Assembly: GCA_029821755.1 (NCBI GenBank)
Contig: JALGSV010000002.1
Span: 116,797-180,796 of the forward strand
Reading direction: 5' to 3'
DNA from: Candidatus Zipacnadum vermilionense
GTDB taxonomy: Bacteria; Armatimonadota; Zipacnadia; Zipacnadales; Zipacnadaceae
DNA length: 64,000 bases
The notes beneath the pieces were generated by a model. The model was given only the letters and a program-made list of their open reading frames with translations, searched no databases and was not told where the DNA came from. Every line of letters begins with the position of its first letter. Position 1 is the stretch's first letter. Below are positions 26,477 to 33,934 of the stretch, one piece after another. Made by a program: the position numbers and the translations under genes.

Positions 26477-26578
26477 CGGCGGAACCCCATTTCCCATCCC
26501 CGAACCCGATTTCCTCATCGCCCCTCCCCGCAAGGGGAGGGGTGCCGGCCCCGGAACGGGGCCGGCGGGGTAGGTCCG
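26477..26578. repeat. Repeat family R2, clear copy
   Basis: CCCCGAACCCGATTTCCTCA, TCGCCCCTCCCCGCAAGGGG, AGGGGTGCCGGCCCCGGAAC and GGGGCCGGCGGGGTAGG, almost the same as the copy at 22339. Confidence 0.7.
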
Positions 26579-26581
26579 GCC

Positions 26582-29500
26582 CTACTCCACCAACTCCGCC
26601 GGCCTCACCAGCGGCGTCGGTTGCAGCTTCCGCGCCGTGGCCATCTCGTCGGCGTCCTTGTAGCGCAGCACCGAACCGCCCACCACCGCTCGGTTGATGA
26701 TGTCCCCATTGGGTCCGTGACCGATGATCGCCACCAGCGCGTCGCTGGCTAGCCTCCCCGCCTCTGCGAGCTTGCCGGTATCGTTGATCATGACCCACGT
26801 CTCGTAGCGAATCTTGTTCGTCGGGTCCATCTCCCCGATTACCTTCAGAACTGTCAGGTTGTCCTCGTCCCGGATGACCTCGATCCGCTTGGGATCGGTG
26901 GAGTCCACCGGCGGGTTGAGCAAGCTCGACGGATTGATCATCGGAGCGTGCGGCAGCAGCACCGTAGTGAAGGTGATCTCTTGCCCGGCTCGCACCATCC
27001 CCGACCACGCCTGCCGCAGCTGGATCGGCGAGTTGCGGTAGGGGTTCTCCAGGAAACGATCCAGTACCGTGTGCTTGCGATCCGGGCGCGGGCTGAAGTA
27101 GACCATCAGGTCCCACGCCGGGTTGCGGATGGCCTGCACGCCTCGGCCCAAGCCGAGACCCGTATAGTAGATCTGGTCGTAGTAGGCGTTGAACCAGTTG
27201 GTGCCCGACTCCGGCCCCAGATTGCGCGCGTAGAAGCACGGCCCCAGCCGCACCTTCATCGTCGTATCGAACTTGGCCCGGTCCTTCACCACCATGAAGC
27301 CGTTCTTGTAGAACAGGATGTCACGGGTGTAGGTCACCGGCAGGTGCTGGTACGGGGTGGTCACGATGCGCGCGAAGGTGAACGCCGGGTCCTCCACAAA
27401 GATCGCCACCTCCGTGGTCATCGGCCGCGGGTCCGCCGACAACCCATCCAGGTCCTCTATCCACAGCAGGTTCTGGAAGTCCGGAGTGTTCTCGTAGTAC
27501 CCTTGCCCGGCGAACAACGCCGCGTCGTGGACCATCAGGCCCAGGATATTTCCCGGCAGCTCCCCGCTGTGCCCACCCCTCGGCAGCAATTCCACCAGTC
27601 CCCACATCGCCTGCGCGTTGTTCCCGCTACTCAGCACCAGTTTGTCGGGAACCCACGTGCTCCCGTCCATCTCCCACGTCGGGGTTCCCGGATGCTCCTT
27701 CTGCCGCTCCAGGGACACCGCCGCCATCGGATGGCGCCACGTCACCCGGCTCGCGGTCGGCGGCGCCTGCGGTGCCACGTCATCGTCCGCGAACAGGTAG
27801 GCGATGGCGAAGTTGTTCAGCGCCGTGTCATAGGGCCCATGGTACTGATTGGCCCGGTCGTCCAGGTGGTTGTAGTAGTACTCCGCGATGCGGTGGCTGG
27901 TCCAGCGATAGCGCCCGTCCTGGGTCAGCGCCGACATCAGTTCATACGCCCACATCGACTGGCCCACCTCCGGCCAGCCCGAGCACGATCCGAAGGTCGC
28001 GCACGCCCCGCTGGGGCTCACCATCTCTACGTAGCGCGACAGCGTCTTCTGAAAGCCCTTGTTGGCCAGAAACGCCGGCCAGTCGCCGGTGAAAAAGTAG
28101 ATGCCGATGGCCGCGTCAAAGAAGACCCAGTGGTAGCCGGCGGAGTTGTCGTCCGAATCCCCGACCTCCCCGATCAGCTTGTCATGGTAATCGGTGTACT
28201 CGACGATGCGCTTGTCCAGCGGCGTCCCGTCCTCCTCGGCCACCATTCGGGCGATCTTCAGCAGCATGTACCGGTGCCACACCCGATTATGCGTACCCCA
28301 CTCGGCGAACAGGTCCGTGGAGGGATCGGCTGCTACCTTGGCCAGGTTCGCCCGCAGCCGCTTCTCCGCGTCGGGCGGAGCGAAAGGGCTATTGGGGTCC
28401 TTCATCCAGGTCAGATAGCGGTACTGCATGATCGCCGTGACCTGGAACCACTTCAGGTCACCCGAGGTGATCGTGTAGTCCATGATGTCGCGGGCCAGCG
28501 GGATATACTCGTCGTCGCCGGTGATCTTGTACATCGCCAGGCAGCGTAGGGCGGTGTGGTACCCGTAAGGGGACTTGATGTTGATGTAGTTCTTCGCCGC
28601 CGCCTTCAGCCCCGGCTTCAGATGCTTGTGCAGATAGCCGATGTAGTCTTCCTTACTGTTGACGAAGCCGTGCTTGTAGAAGCCCTCCCGGTGCTCCATC
28701 CACGCATTGTGGGCGACCCGGTCGGGCCCCATGTGGCTGATCTCGCCCGGCAGGTTCTTCACAATCGGCGGCGCAGCGACCGGCGCCACCATGGTGATCG
28801 GCGCCTGGGCAATTGCGACTCCGTTCGCCACCGCCTGCACTGTGTACCGCCCTGGCTCGGGGATCGCCCCCGCCGCGATCTCCTGCAGGTTGGTCCCCGT
28901 CATCCCCGCCGGCACCTCCATCGCCCCCGCCTGCTGCCACACCGTCTTGCCCGCCTCATCCACCACCCGCAGCCCTTCCAGCTTCGCCACTCCGACGCGG
29001 GAGTCCAGCTCCACCCGCACTGTGCACGGCGCGTTAGTTGGCGCTTCATCCAGCCCCACCGTCAGCGTCGCCAGCAGGTCCTCCCGGTCCGCCAGCCGGA
29101 ACATCGGGTAGGTCTTCACGTCACCGTTGAACCCCCAGCCCATTTGCCTCAGCGTCTTGCCCGGATCGGTGTCGGCCGCCAGGAAGCTCATGAACAGCTT
29201 CTCCCCCGGGCGCGCCACGAAGTTCAGGTCCTTCCACGGAATCGCCGCTTCCACGATGTAGCCGTTGTCCGTATCGGCCGCCTTCCACTGGGAGTCTTCG
29301 GTGAGAATCCAGTACAGGTCCCGCTTGTCCAACACCGCGTCCCCCCCGGCCGCCAGCATCCCGCGGGCGTTCGCCCCTGTCGGCGCATAGCGGAGCCCCA
29401 GCACCGGCGTGGGGCTGAAAGGCGTGTTGGACTTCAGCGGCTGGCGGAACGAAGCCATGAATACCATCAGGCTGTCGCAGAACCACCCCGCCGGGCCCTG

Positions 29501-29851
29501 GTTGTTGTAGCTGGTGGGCTTCACGCCAATCAGTTGGTCGTCCACCATCTGCGCCGCCACGTAGAAGTAGGTGTCATCCCACGCCACCGCCACGCGCCCG
29601 GACAGATCGGCCTCGTCTTCCCAGGGGTGCACGTAGTCATCCGTGACCACCGCGCTCATCGGCTCCTCGCCGCTACCGGTCAGGACATACGGCGTTTGTG
29701 CCATGTCCCAATCATTGAGCTTGGCGTCGATGACGATGGGCGCCTGGGGCTTGAAGATGAGGTACTGGGTAGGCGTCTTAGCCAGTTCCGCGGCCCCCGC
29801 ACCGCTCACCACTGCGAGGATAACTACTGCCGACAAGAGGGATCGAGACAT
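26582..29851 (-). CDS. Secreted CBM9-like plus heparinase II/III-like protein
   Basis: 1089 residues. The ATG at 29851 has AAGGAG eight bases upstream; the GTG at 29860 abuts it and is rejected. After signal peptide MSRSLLSAVVILAVVSGAGA, residues ~30-240 form a CBM9-like domain (PIVIDAKLNDWDMA, RVAVAWDDTYFYVAAQMVDD, VEAAIPWKDLNF) that in relatives binds polysaccharide ends. A helical toroid domain follows (RYLTWMKDPNSPFAPPDAEK, SAGYHWVFFDAAIGIYFFTG), then a heparinase II/III-like beta region (HPGTPTWEMDGSTWVP). The usual His-Asp-Ser signature is less clear than in the other two lyases. It is one of the longest proteins here and probably the leading gene of the 23889-29851 block. Confidence 0.7.
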   Translation of the reverse strand: MSRSLLSAVVILAVVSGAGAAELAKTPTQYLIFKPQAPIVIDAKLNDWDMAQTPYVLTGSGEEPMSAVVTDDYVHPWEDEADLSGRVAVAWDDTYFYVAAQMVDDQLIGVKPTSYNNQGPAGWFCDSLMVFMASFRQPLKSNTPFSPTPVLGLRYAPTGANARGMLAAGGDAVLDKRDLYWILTEDSQWKAADTDNGYIVEAAIPWKDLNFVARPGEKLFMSFLAADTDPGKTLRQMGWGFNGDVKTYPMFRLADREDLLATLTVGLDEAPTNAPCTVRVELDSRVGVAKLEGLRVVDEAGKTVWQQAGAMEVPAGMTGTNLQEIAAGAIPEPGRYTVQAVANGVAIAQAPITMVAPVAAPPIVKNLPGEISHMGPDRVAHNAWMEHREGFYKHGFVNSKEDYIGYLHKHLKPGLKAAAKNYINIKSPYGYHTALRCLAMYKITGDDEYIPLARDIMDYTITSGDLKWFQVTAIMQYRYLTWMKDPNSPFAPPDAEKRLRANLAKVAADPSTDLFAEWGTHNRVWHRYMLLKIARMVAEEDGTPLDKRIVEYTDYHDKLIGEVGDSDDNSAGYHWVFFDAAIGIYFFTGDWPAFLANKGFQKTLSRYVEMVSPSGACATFGSCSGWPEVGQSMWAYELMSALTQDGRYRWTSHRIAEYYYNHLDDRANQYHGPYDTALNNFAIAYLFADDDVAPQAPPTASRVTWRHPMAAVSLERQKEHPGTPTWEMDGSTWVPDKLVLSSGNNAQAMWGLVELLPRGGHSGELPGNILGLMVHDAALFAGQGYYENTPDFQNLLWIEDLDGLSADPRPMTTEVAIFVEDPAFTFARIVTTPYQHLPVTYTRDILFYKNGFMVVKDRAKFDTTMKVRLGPCFYARNLGPESGTNWFNAYYDQIYYTGLGLGRGVQAIRNPAWDLMVYFSPRPDRKHTVLDRFLENPYRNSPIQLRQAWSGMVRAGQEITFTTVLLPHAPMINPSSLLNPPVDSTDPKRIEVIRDEDNLTVLKVIGEMDPTNKIRYETWVMINDTGKLAEAGRLASDALVAIIGHGPNGDIINRAVVGGSVLRYKDADEMATARKLQPTPLVRPAELVE

Positions 29852-29939
29852 GGATTCCACTCCTTGTTATGGCACACTCACTTCCACTGCACAGACACTT
29901 CACCGAGGGGACTTCCCCTCCCCCTATTCCCTCCCCACC

Positions 29940-30074
29940 CTAACCAACCCTCCCCTTCGCCACCATTACCGCCTCTTGGGCCGCATGCACCGAGCTTTCC
30001 TTGGCCCGGCAGAACCACCCGGTAACCCCTTCCAGCCAGACACGGTCGCCCTCGCGATACACGGTAGTGTTCAT
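29940..30074 (-). CDS. 44-residue ORF, probable truncated gene
   Basis: Starts at the ATG at 30074 with GAGGGTG upstream. The product begins MNTTVYREGDRVWLEGVTGW and contains KESSVHAAQEAVM before ending GRVG. The well-formed first ~35 residues resemble the start of longer cysteine-peptidase-like proteins (BtrH/C39-type N-termini), but the frame ends too early for a functional domain. I read it as a gene remnant or a frame-broken gene; the family resemblance is from memory and tentative. Confidence 0.4.
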   Translation of the reverse strand: MNTTVYREGDRVWLEGVTGWFCRAKESSVHAAQEAVMVAKGRVG

Positions 30075-30081
30075 GTGGGTA

Positions 30082-30162
30082 TCACCCTCCGAAGCGGCCA
30101 GGAATAGGGGTAAAGACGAGCAGCCCCGCCAGCAGCAGGACAAACTGCGAGGAGTAGGACAT
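30082..30162 (-). CDS. 26-residue hydrophobic mini-ORF
   Basis: MSYSSQFVLLLAGLLVFTPI continues to RFGG and stops at the ribosome site of the 44-residue ORF. It is one transmembrane segment long and lacks a convincing ribosome site. It could be a membrane micropeptide or chance. Confidence 0.2.
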   Translation of the reverse strand: MSYSSQFVLLLAGLLVFTPIPGRFGG

Positions 30163-30339
30163 GGAGGGTTATTCGCCGTGAAGTACCGGGGACCTGCGGA
30201 CGAGACGAGACTTAGCGCCCCTTGGTGGGCAAGAACCTGTGCAGGAACCACGCTGCGGCCGGGTGTAACCTACGTTTGTCGGCCGGCAGAGCAAGTGGCC
30301 CACCCCCCTGCCGACCGGACGGGTCTGCTGCTCCGCCTC

Positions 30340-30395
30340 TACCCAGCCCGAAGCGCAGCGTAGGGCGCGGGGAGAGGGGGCTGGGGGGTGAGGTT
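30340..30395. repeat. R2-related GC element
   Basis: CCCGAAGCGCAGCGTAGGGC then GGGGAGAGGGGGCTGGGGGG. The rest of the gap 30163-30468 shows no other recognisable feature. Confidence 0.45.
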
Positions 30396-30468
30396 AAGCC
30401 TGGAGTCTGCCGGCTACCGACAAATGCAGGTCACACCCCTGCCGCGCCTCGCCCTCGGCAGCGCCATG

Positions 30469-30477
30469 TGGTATAAT
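30469..30477 (+). promoter_or_regulatory. Extended -10 promoter of tmRNA
   Basis: TGGTATAAT is a perfect TGn-TATAAT; no good -35 lies 17 bases upstream. The predicted start near 30484 is 14 bases before mature tmRNA. Confidence 0.75.
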
Positions 30478-30497
30478 GGGAACGTCCCGACAAAGGT

Positions 30498-30846
30498 GGG
30501 GGTGACTGGTTTCGACGGGAGGCTTGCTGTTTCAGGCTGCGGGTCGAGATTCCCGATATCTCGTAAAACGCGGGGAAAACCACAAGTGCCAACCACGAAT
30601 TGGCTCTGGCTGCATAAGTAGCCCCTCCGTCCCGCTTCGCCGATTGGGCGGGGTACGGGGGTAATCAAGATCGGCTACCTGGCCGCCGTCGCCGCAGCGA
30701 ACGGCCGGGGAATAACAAGTTCGGCTAGTCCCTGTTTAGCCCCGGGTTCGGACAGGGCGGGGGCGAAACTTAAACGAACCCTACACCCGTAGTAGGTCTG
30801 GGACACACCTTTTCGGACGCGGGTTCGATTCCCGCCACCTCCACCA
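30498..30846 (+). ncRNA. ssrA: Transfer-messenger RNA
   Basis: 349 bases. The 5' end GGGGGTGACTGGTTTCGACG and 3' end GGTTCGATTCCCGCCACCTC with CACCA are diagnostic; the acceptor stem GGGGGUG pairs with CACCUCC (one G-U). The tag frame at 30588-30617 reads GCC AAC CAC GAA TTG GCT CTG GCT GCA TAA, giving ANHELALAA, a short nine-residue tag with the usual LAA degradation end. Pseudoknot-like GC segments follow. It rescues ribosomes stalled on broken mRNA together with SmpB, which is not in this window. Confidence 0.97.
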
Positions 30847-31025
30847 TATTTCGCGTTCGTTCCTTATGAAACGAGTGCTACGCACGATGTCTTACGTAGC
30901 ATGCCGCAAGCAGGCAGCGCAGGACCGGGGCGCTGCTGACGAAATACGCTTGCCTCTCGGAGAACATCAGCGATCCGCAGCGTCGTCCGCCGGTGCCCCT
31001 GCCCGTTCAGTCTGCTCTCCCCTCC

Positions 31026-32525
31026 CTACGCCGCCGCTTTCCGGTCCCTCGTCCTCCCTACCAACTCGGGCGATAGGTGCGGCCCCATTACTTCCCGCCA
31101 GATTCTGTAGTTGTACAGTTCCTCGGGCGACCTCAGCGTCAAGCCCGGCATAACCTCACGGTTCGCCTCGAACTCCTCTGACGTGATCAGGTCCTTCGCC
31201 AGCTCCGCCCCTACTTCCGACGACCCGGCGCCCTCCGAGAACTTCATCTTCTTGCGCTGCTCGATCTCCGGTGGCAGCAAACCGTGGAAGGCCTCGCGCA
31301 ACAGCCACTTCTCCGGCCGGTCCGGCCGGGGCGCCAGCAGCTCCGCGGGCAGGCGCATGGCGTAGCGCACCAGGTCCATATCCAGAAACGGCACCCGCGC
31401 CTCCAGTCCATGTGCCATCGGGACCCGGTCCCCCCGCTGCAGAGCGGTATCCTGCAGGCCCATTGTGATGTCGGCCAGCTCCTGCTTGAGATGCTGGCCG
31501 TCCGGCAGGTCCCGCAAGTAGGAGTAGCCGGCAAACAGCTCATCGGCGCCCTCCCCCGACAGTACCACCTTCACATGCTGCGCGGCCAACTGCGAAACAA
31601 AGTACATCGGCACCGCCGACCGCACCAGCGGTGCGTCGAAGGACTCCATGCAGCGGATCACCTCCGGTAGCGCCTGCCGCACATCCTCCGCGGTGTAGAC
31701 CAGCTCGTGGTGCTCGGTACCCAGATGCTGCGCCGCCGTGCGCGCCGCGGCCAGGTCCGGCGAACCCTCGATCCCGGCGGTGAACGAATGCAGCTCCTCC
31801 GTATGCGGACGCATCATCGCCGCCACCACGCTACTGTCCAGCCCGCCGGACAGGTACACCCCCACCGGCACGTCAGCCATCAGCCGCTTCACCACCGCCT
31901 GCTCCAGTCGTCGCCGTACCTCCCTCAGCACCTCCTCCAGCGGCTCTGTGACCACTGGCGCCTGCGGCGGGAAGGGCCGCGCGAAGCACCACTCCTCCCC
32001 CCCGACCAGCAGGGCGTGACCCGCCGGCAGCATCCGCAGCTCATCCATCGGCGGGAAGGCCTTCAGCTCGCTCGCCGCCAGGAAGGTCTCCCCCTTCCGC
32101 CCGTAATACAGCGGCTTGATCCCCAGCGGGTCCCGGGCCAGCAGCAGGCCGTGGGGCCCGCCTATCATGAGCGCGAACATGCCGTCCAGTTGGTCCAGCA
32201 TGTCCTCGTACTGCTCCTCGTACAGGTGCAGCAGCACCTCGGTATCCGAGCGGGTGTGGAACTGGTGGCGGGACTCTAGGCCTCCCCGCAAGTCCAGATG
32301 GTTATAGATCTCGCCGTTGAAGGCCACCGCCAGGTCGCCGCGTTCGTTGGTCATCGGCTGCCCCCCGCCCGCCAAGTCCATGATCGCCAGGCGCACATGC
32401 CCCAACACCCCGTTATCCAGCCGCGCTATCCCCTCCCCATCGGGCCCGCGGTGCTTTATCCGGGCCATCATCGCTCGCACCACTGATTCATCGGTTCTGC
32501 CGAATATCGCAGCTATTCCACACAT
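31026..32525 (-). CDS. asnB: Asparagine synthase (glutamine-hydrolysing)
   Basis: 499 residues. The class II amidotransferase start MCGIAAIFGR provides the N-terminal catalytic Cys, with RLAIMDLAGG and NGEIYNH following. The synthase domain has the PP-loop GVYLSGGLDSSVVAAMM near residue 233 and VVLSGEGADELFAGY near 340. It makes asparagine from aspartate, glutamine and ATP in the cytoplasm. GGAGGT precedes the ATG at 32525. At ~500 residues it belongs to the shorter, housekeeping type rather than the 600+ residue exopolysaccharide-associated type. A ~320-base untranslated leader precedes it. Confidence 0.95.
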   Translation of the reverse strand: MCGIAAIFGRTDESVVRAMMARIKHRGPDGEGIARLDNGVLGHVRLAIMDLAGGGQPMTNERGDLAVAFNGEIYNHLDLRGGLESRHQFHTRSDTEVLLHLYEEQYEDMLDQLDGMFALMIGGPHGLLLARDPLGIKPLYYGRKGETFLAASELKAFPPMDELRMLPAGHALLVGGEEWCFARPFPPQAPVVTEPLEEVLREVRRRLEQAVVKRLMADVPVGVYLSGGLDSSVVAAMMRPHTEELHSFTAGIEGSPDLAAARTAAQHLGTEHHELVYTAEDVRQALPEVIRCMESFDAPLVRSAVPMYFVSQLAAQHVKVVLSGEGADELFAGYSYLRDLPDGQHLKQELADITMGLQDTALQRGDRVPMAHGLEARVPFLDMDLVRYAMRLPAELLAPRPDRPEKWLLREAFHGLLPPEIEQRKKMKFSEGAGSSEVGAELAKDLITSEEFEANREVMPGLTLRSPEELYNYRIWREVMGPHLSPELVGRTRDRKAAA

Positions 32526-32840
32526 CTATCCCACCTCCACAAGTACTTGCTGCCTTCGTCACACTCGGGCCATGGGTACCCAAAAGAGAACTGGGCTATC
32601 TGGGCTGGCGATCACGCCTAACCCTCCAGGGGAAGCTAAACAGGAGATTCCGGACGCTCCCCTACCGGCTTGGGCGGGAGAAACAACCGGCGCTTATCCA
32701 AAGAGGACCTGACGAGGCCAGGGCATGAGCCGGAAGCCCGGCAAGCACACCCCGAAAACCGCGAAGGCTGAGGGTGTTTGTTGTCGTTCGTCTACCGTCT
32801 AGGCTCCGCGGCGACCCTCACCGCTGGCGGAGCATACTGT
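32526..32840 (-). other. Long untranslated leader of asnB, candidate structured RNA
   Basis: About 315 bases with no credible gene. On the minus strand GCCTTCG near 32769 can close with CGAAGGC near 32550, and internal pairs CGGGC/GCCCG, CCGGTTG/CAAGCCGG and CTCCC/GGGAG are present. No T-box, SAM or glycine-riboswitch core was recognised. Confidence 0.35.
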
Positions 32841-32870
32841 ATAATCTCACATTCAGTGTGGCCCTGTCAA
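32841..32870 (-). promoter_or_regulatory. Possible asnB promoter
   Basis: Minus strand TTGACA (32870-32865), 18-base spacer, GATTAT (32846-32841). Perfect -35, weak -10. Confidence 0.35.
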
Positions 32871-32890
32871 ATCGTCTGGGCCTTCGCCCC

Positions 32891-33730
32891 CTACCTCTCC
32901 CATCTCCCCCGCTTCCTCCCCCACTCCAACAGCCTCCTCAGTGCCGCTTCCTCCTCCGGCATCTGCACCGATCCTATTTCCACCGGTATCGAGCCTCCCG
33001 GCCCGTGCGAGTCCGTGCCGCAGGTTACCAGCAATCCCCGTTCCCGCGCCAGTCTGGCGTACTTCTCGCTCGCCATCTGGGTATGCGCCGAGTGATACGC
33101 CTCTATGCCCTCTATTCCCTCGTCTATGGCTTCCAGGACCAACCGTTCGTTATGGATCAACCCCGGATGGCTTATCACCGGCAGGCCCTGGCAGCGGTGG
33201 ATGAGGTCGATGGCCTCCAGCGGGCTCAGCTTGTACCGCGCCACATAGGCCGGCTTGCCTCGACCCAGGTAGCGATTGAAGGCCTCCTGCGGTGTGTCCA
33301 CGTGCCCCGCCGCCACCAGCACCCCGGCCACGTGGGGCCGCCCCACGCTTCCCCCGTTAGCCCGCTCCAGCACCTGCTCGTAGGTAATGTCCACACCGCG
33401 CCCCTGCAGCAGCTCCACCATCTTCTCCGCCCGCCCCTCTCGCGCCTCGCGGATGGCCGCCAGCTTCTCCAGCAACTCCGGCTGGTGGTAGTCCAGGAAG
33501 TACCCCAGGATATGCACCTCGGTGGAGTGGTAGTCGGTGCTGACCTCCACCGAGGGAATGATCATTAGGTCACTCCCCGCCGCCGCCGCCTGGGCCCGTG
33601 CGATCCCTTCCACGGAGTCATGGTCGGACAGGGCGATCGCCCGCATCCCCTTCTCCAGGGACACGGCGACGATCTCCTCGGGCGTCAGCGTTCCGTCCGA
33701 GGCGGTACTGTGAATGTGCAAGTCAATCAT
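32891..33730 (-). CDS. PHP-domain phosphoesterase (RNase AM/YciV-like)
   Basis: 279 residues, start ATG 33730. Metal-binding PHP motifs appear in order: IDLHIHSTASDG, ALSDHDSVEG, IIPSVEVSTDY and HILGYFLDYHQPELLE, then RPHVAGVLV, VISHPGLI, GIEAYHSAHT and CGTDSHGPG. This order and length fit the YciV/TrpH group, which hydrolyses 3',5'-nucleoside bisphosphates and trims RNA 5' ends. No DNA polymerase or histidinol context is present. It is a cytoplasmic housekeeping gene in its own transcription unit. Confidence 0.85.
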   Translation of the reverse strand: MIDLHIHSTASDGTLTPEEIVAVSLEKGMRAIALSDHDSVEGIARAQAAAAGSDLMIIPSVEVSTDYHSTEVHILGYFLDYHQPELLEKLAAIREAREGRAEKMVELLQGRGVDITYEQVLERANGGSVGRPHVAGVLVAAGHVDTPQEAFNRYLGRGKPAYVARYKLSPLEAIDLIHRCQGLPVISHPGLIHNERLVLEAIDEGIEGIEAYHSAHTQMASEKYARLARERGLLVTCGTDSHGPGGSIPVEIGSVQMPEEEAALRRLLEWGRKRGRWER

Positions 33731-33801
33731 CAAGTGTTACTTCCGTTCGCTATTGCCGTGTTGGTCGTGAAACTTTGGGCACAGACTTCGAAATCCCTCT
33801 C

Positions 33802-33905
33802 TCAGCTCTGAACCCGATTTCCGATCTCCGAGACCACATTTCTTCATTGCCCCTCCCGGAACGGGAGGGGTGCCGGCGTCAGCGCCGGCGGGGTAGGGGA
33901 CTCCG
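33802..33905. repeat. Repeat family R2, clear copy
   Basis: TGAACCCGATTTCCGATCTC, TTCTTCATTGCCCCTCCCGG, AACGGGAGGGGTGCCGGCGT and CAGCGCCGGCGGGGTAGGGG. Hairpin arms co-vary relative to the copies at 22339 and 26477. Confidence 0.7.
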
Positions 33906-33934
33906 GCTCCGCGGCGCAGGCTTGGAAACCTGCC

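Noticed and set aside
32840..32845. TATAAT on the plus strand upstream of the PHP gene
   Set aside because: No acceptable -35 (CTCACC) and nothing to transcribe but the antisense of the PHP gene; it is more likely part of the opposite-strand asnB promoter.
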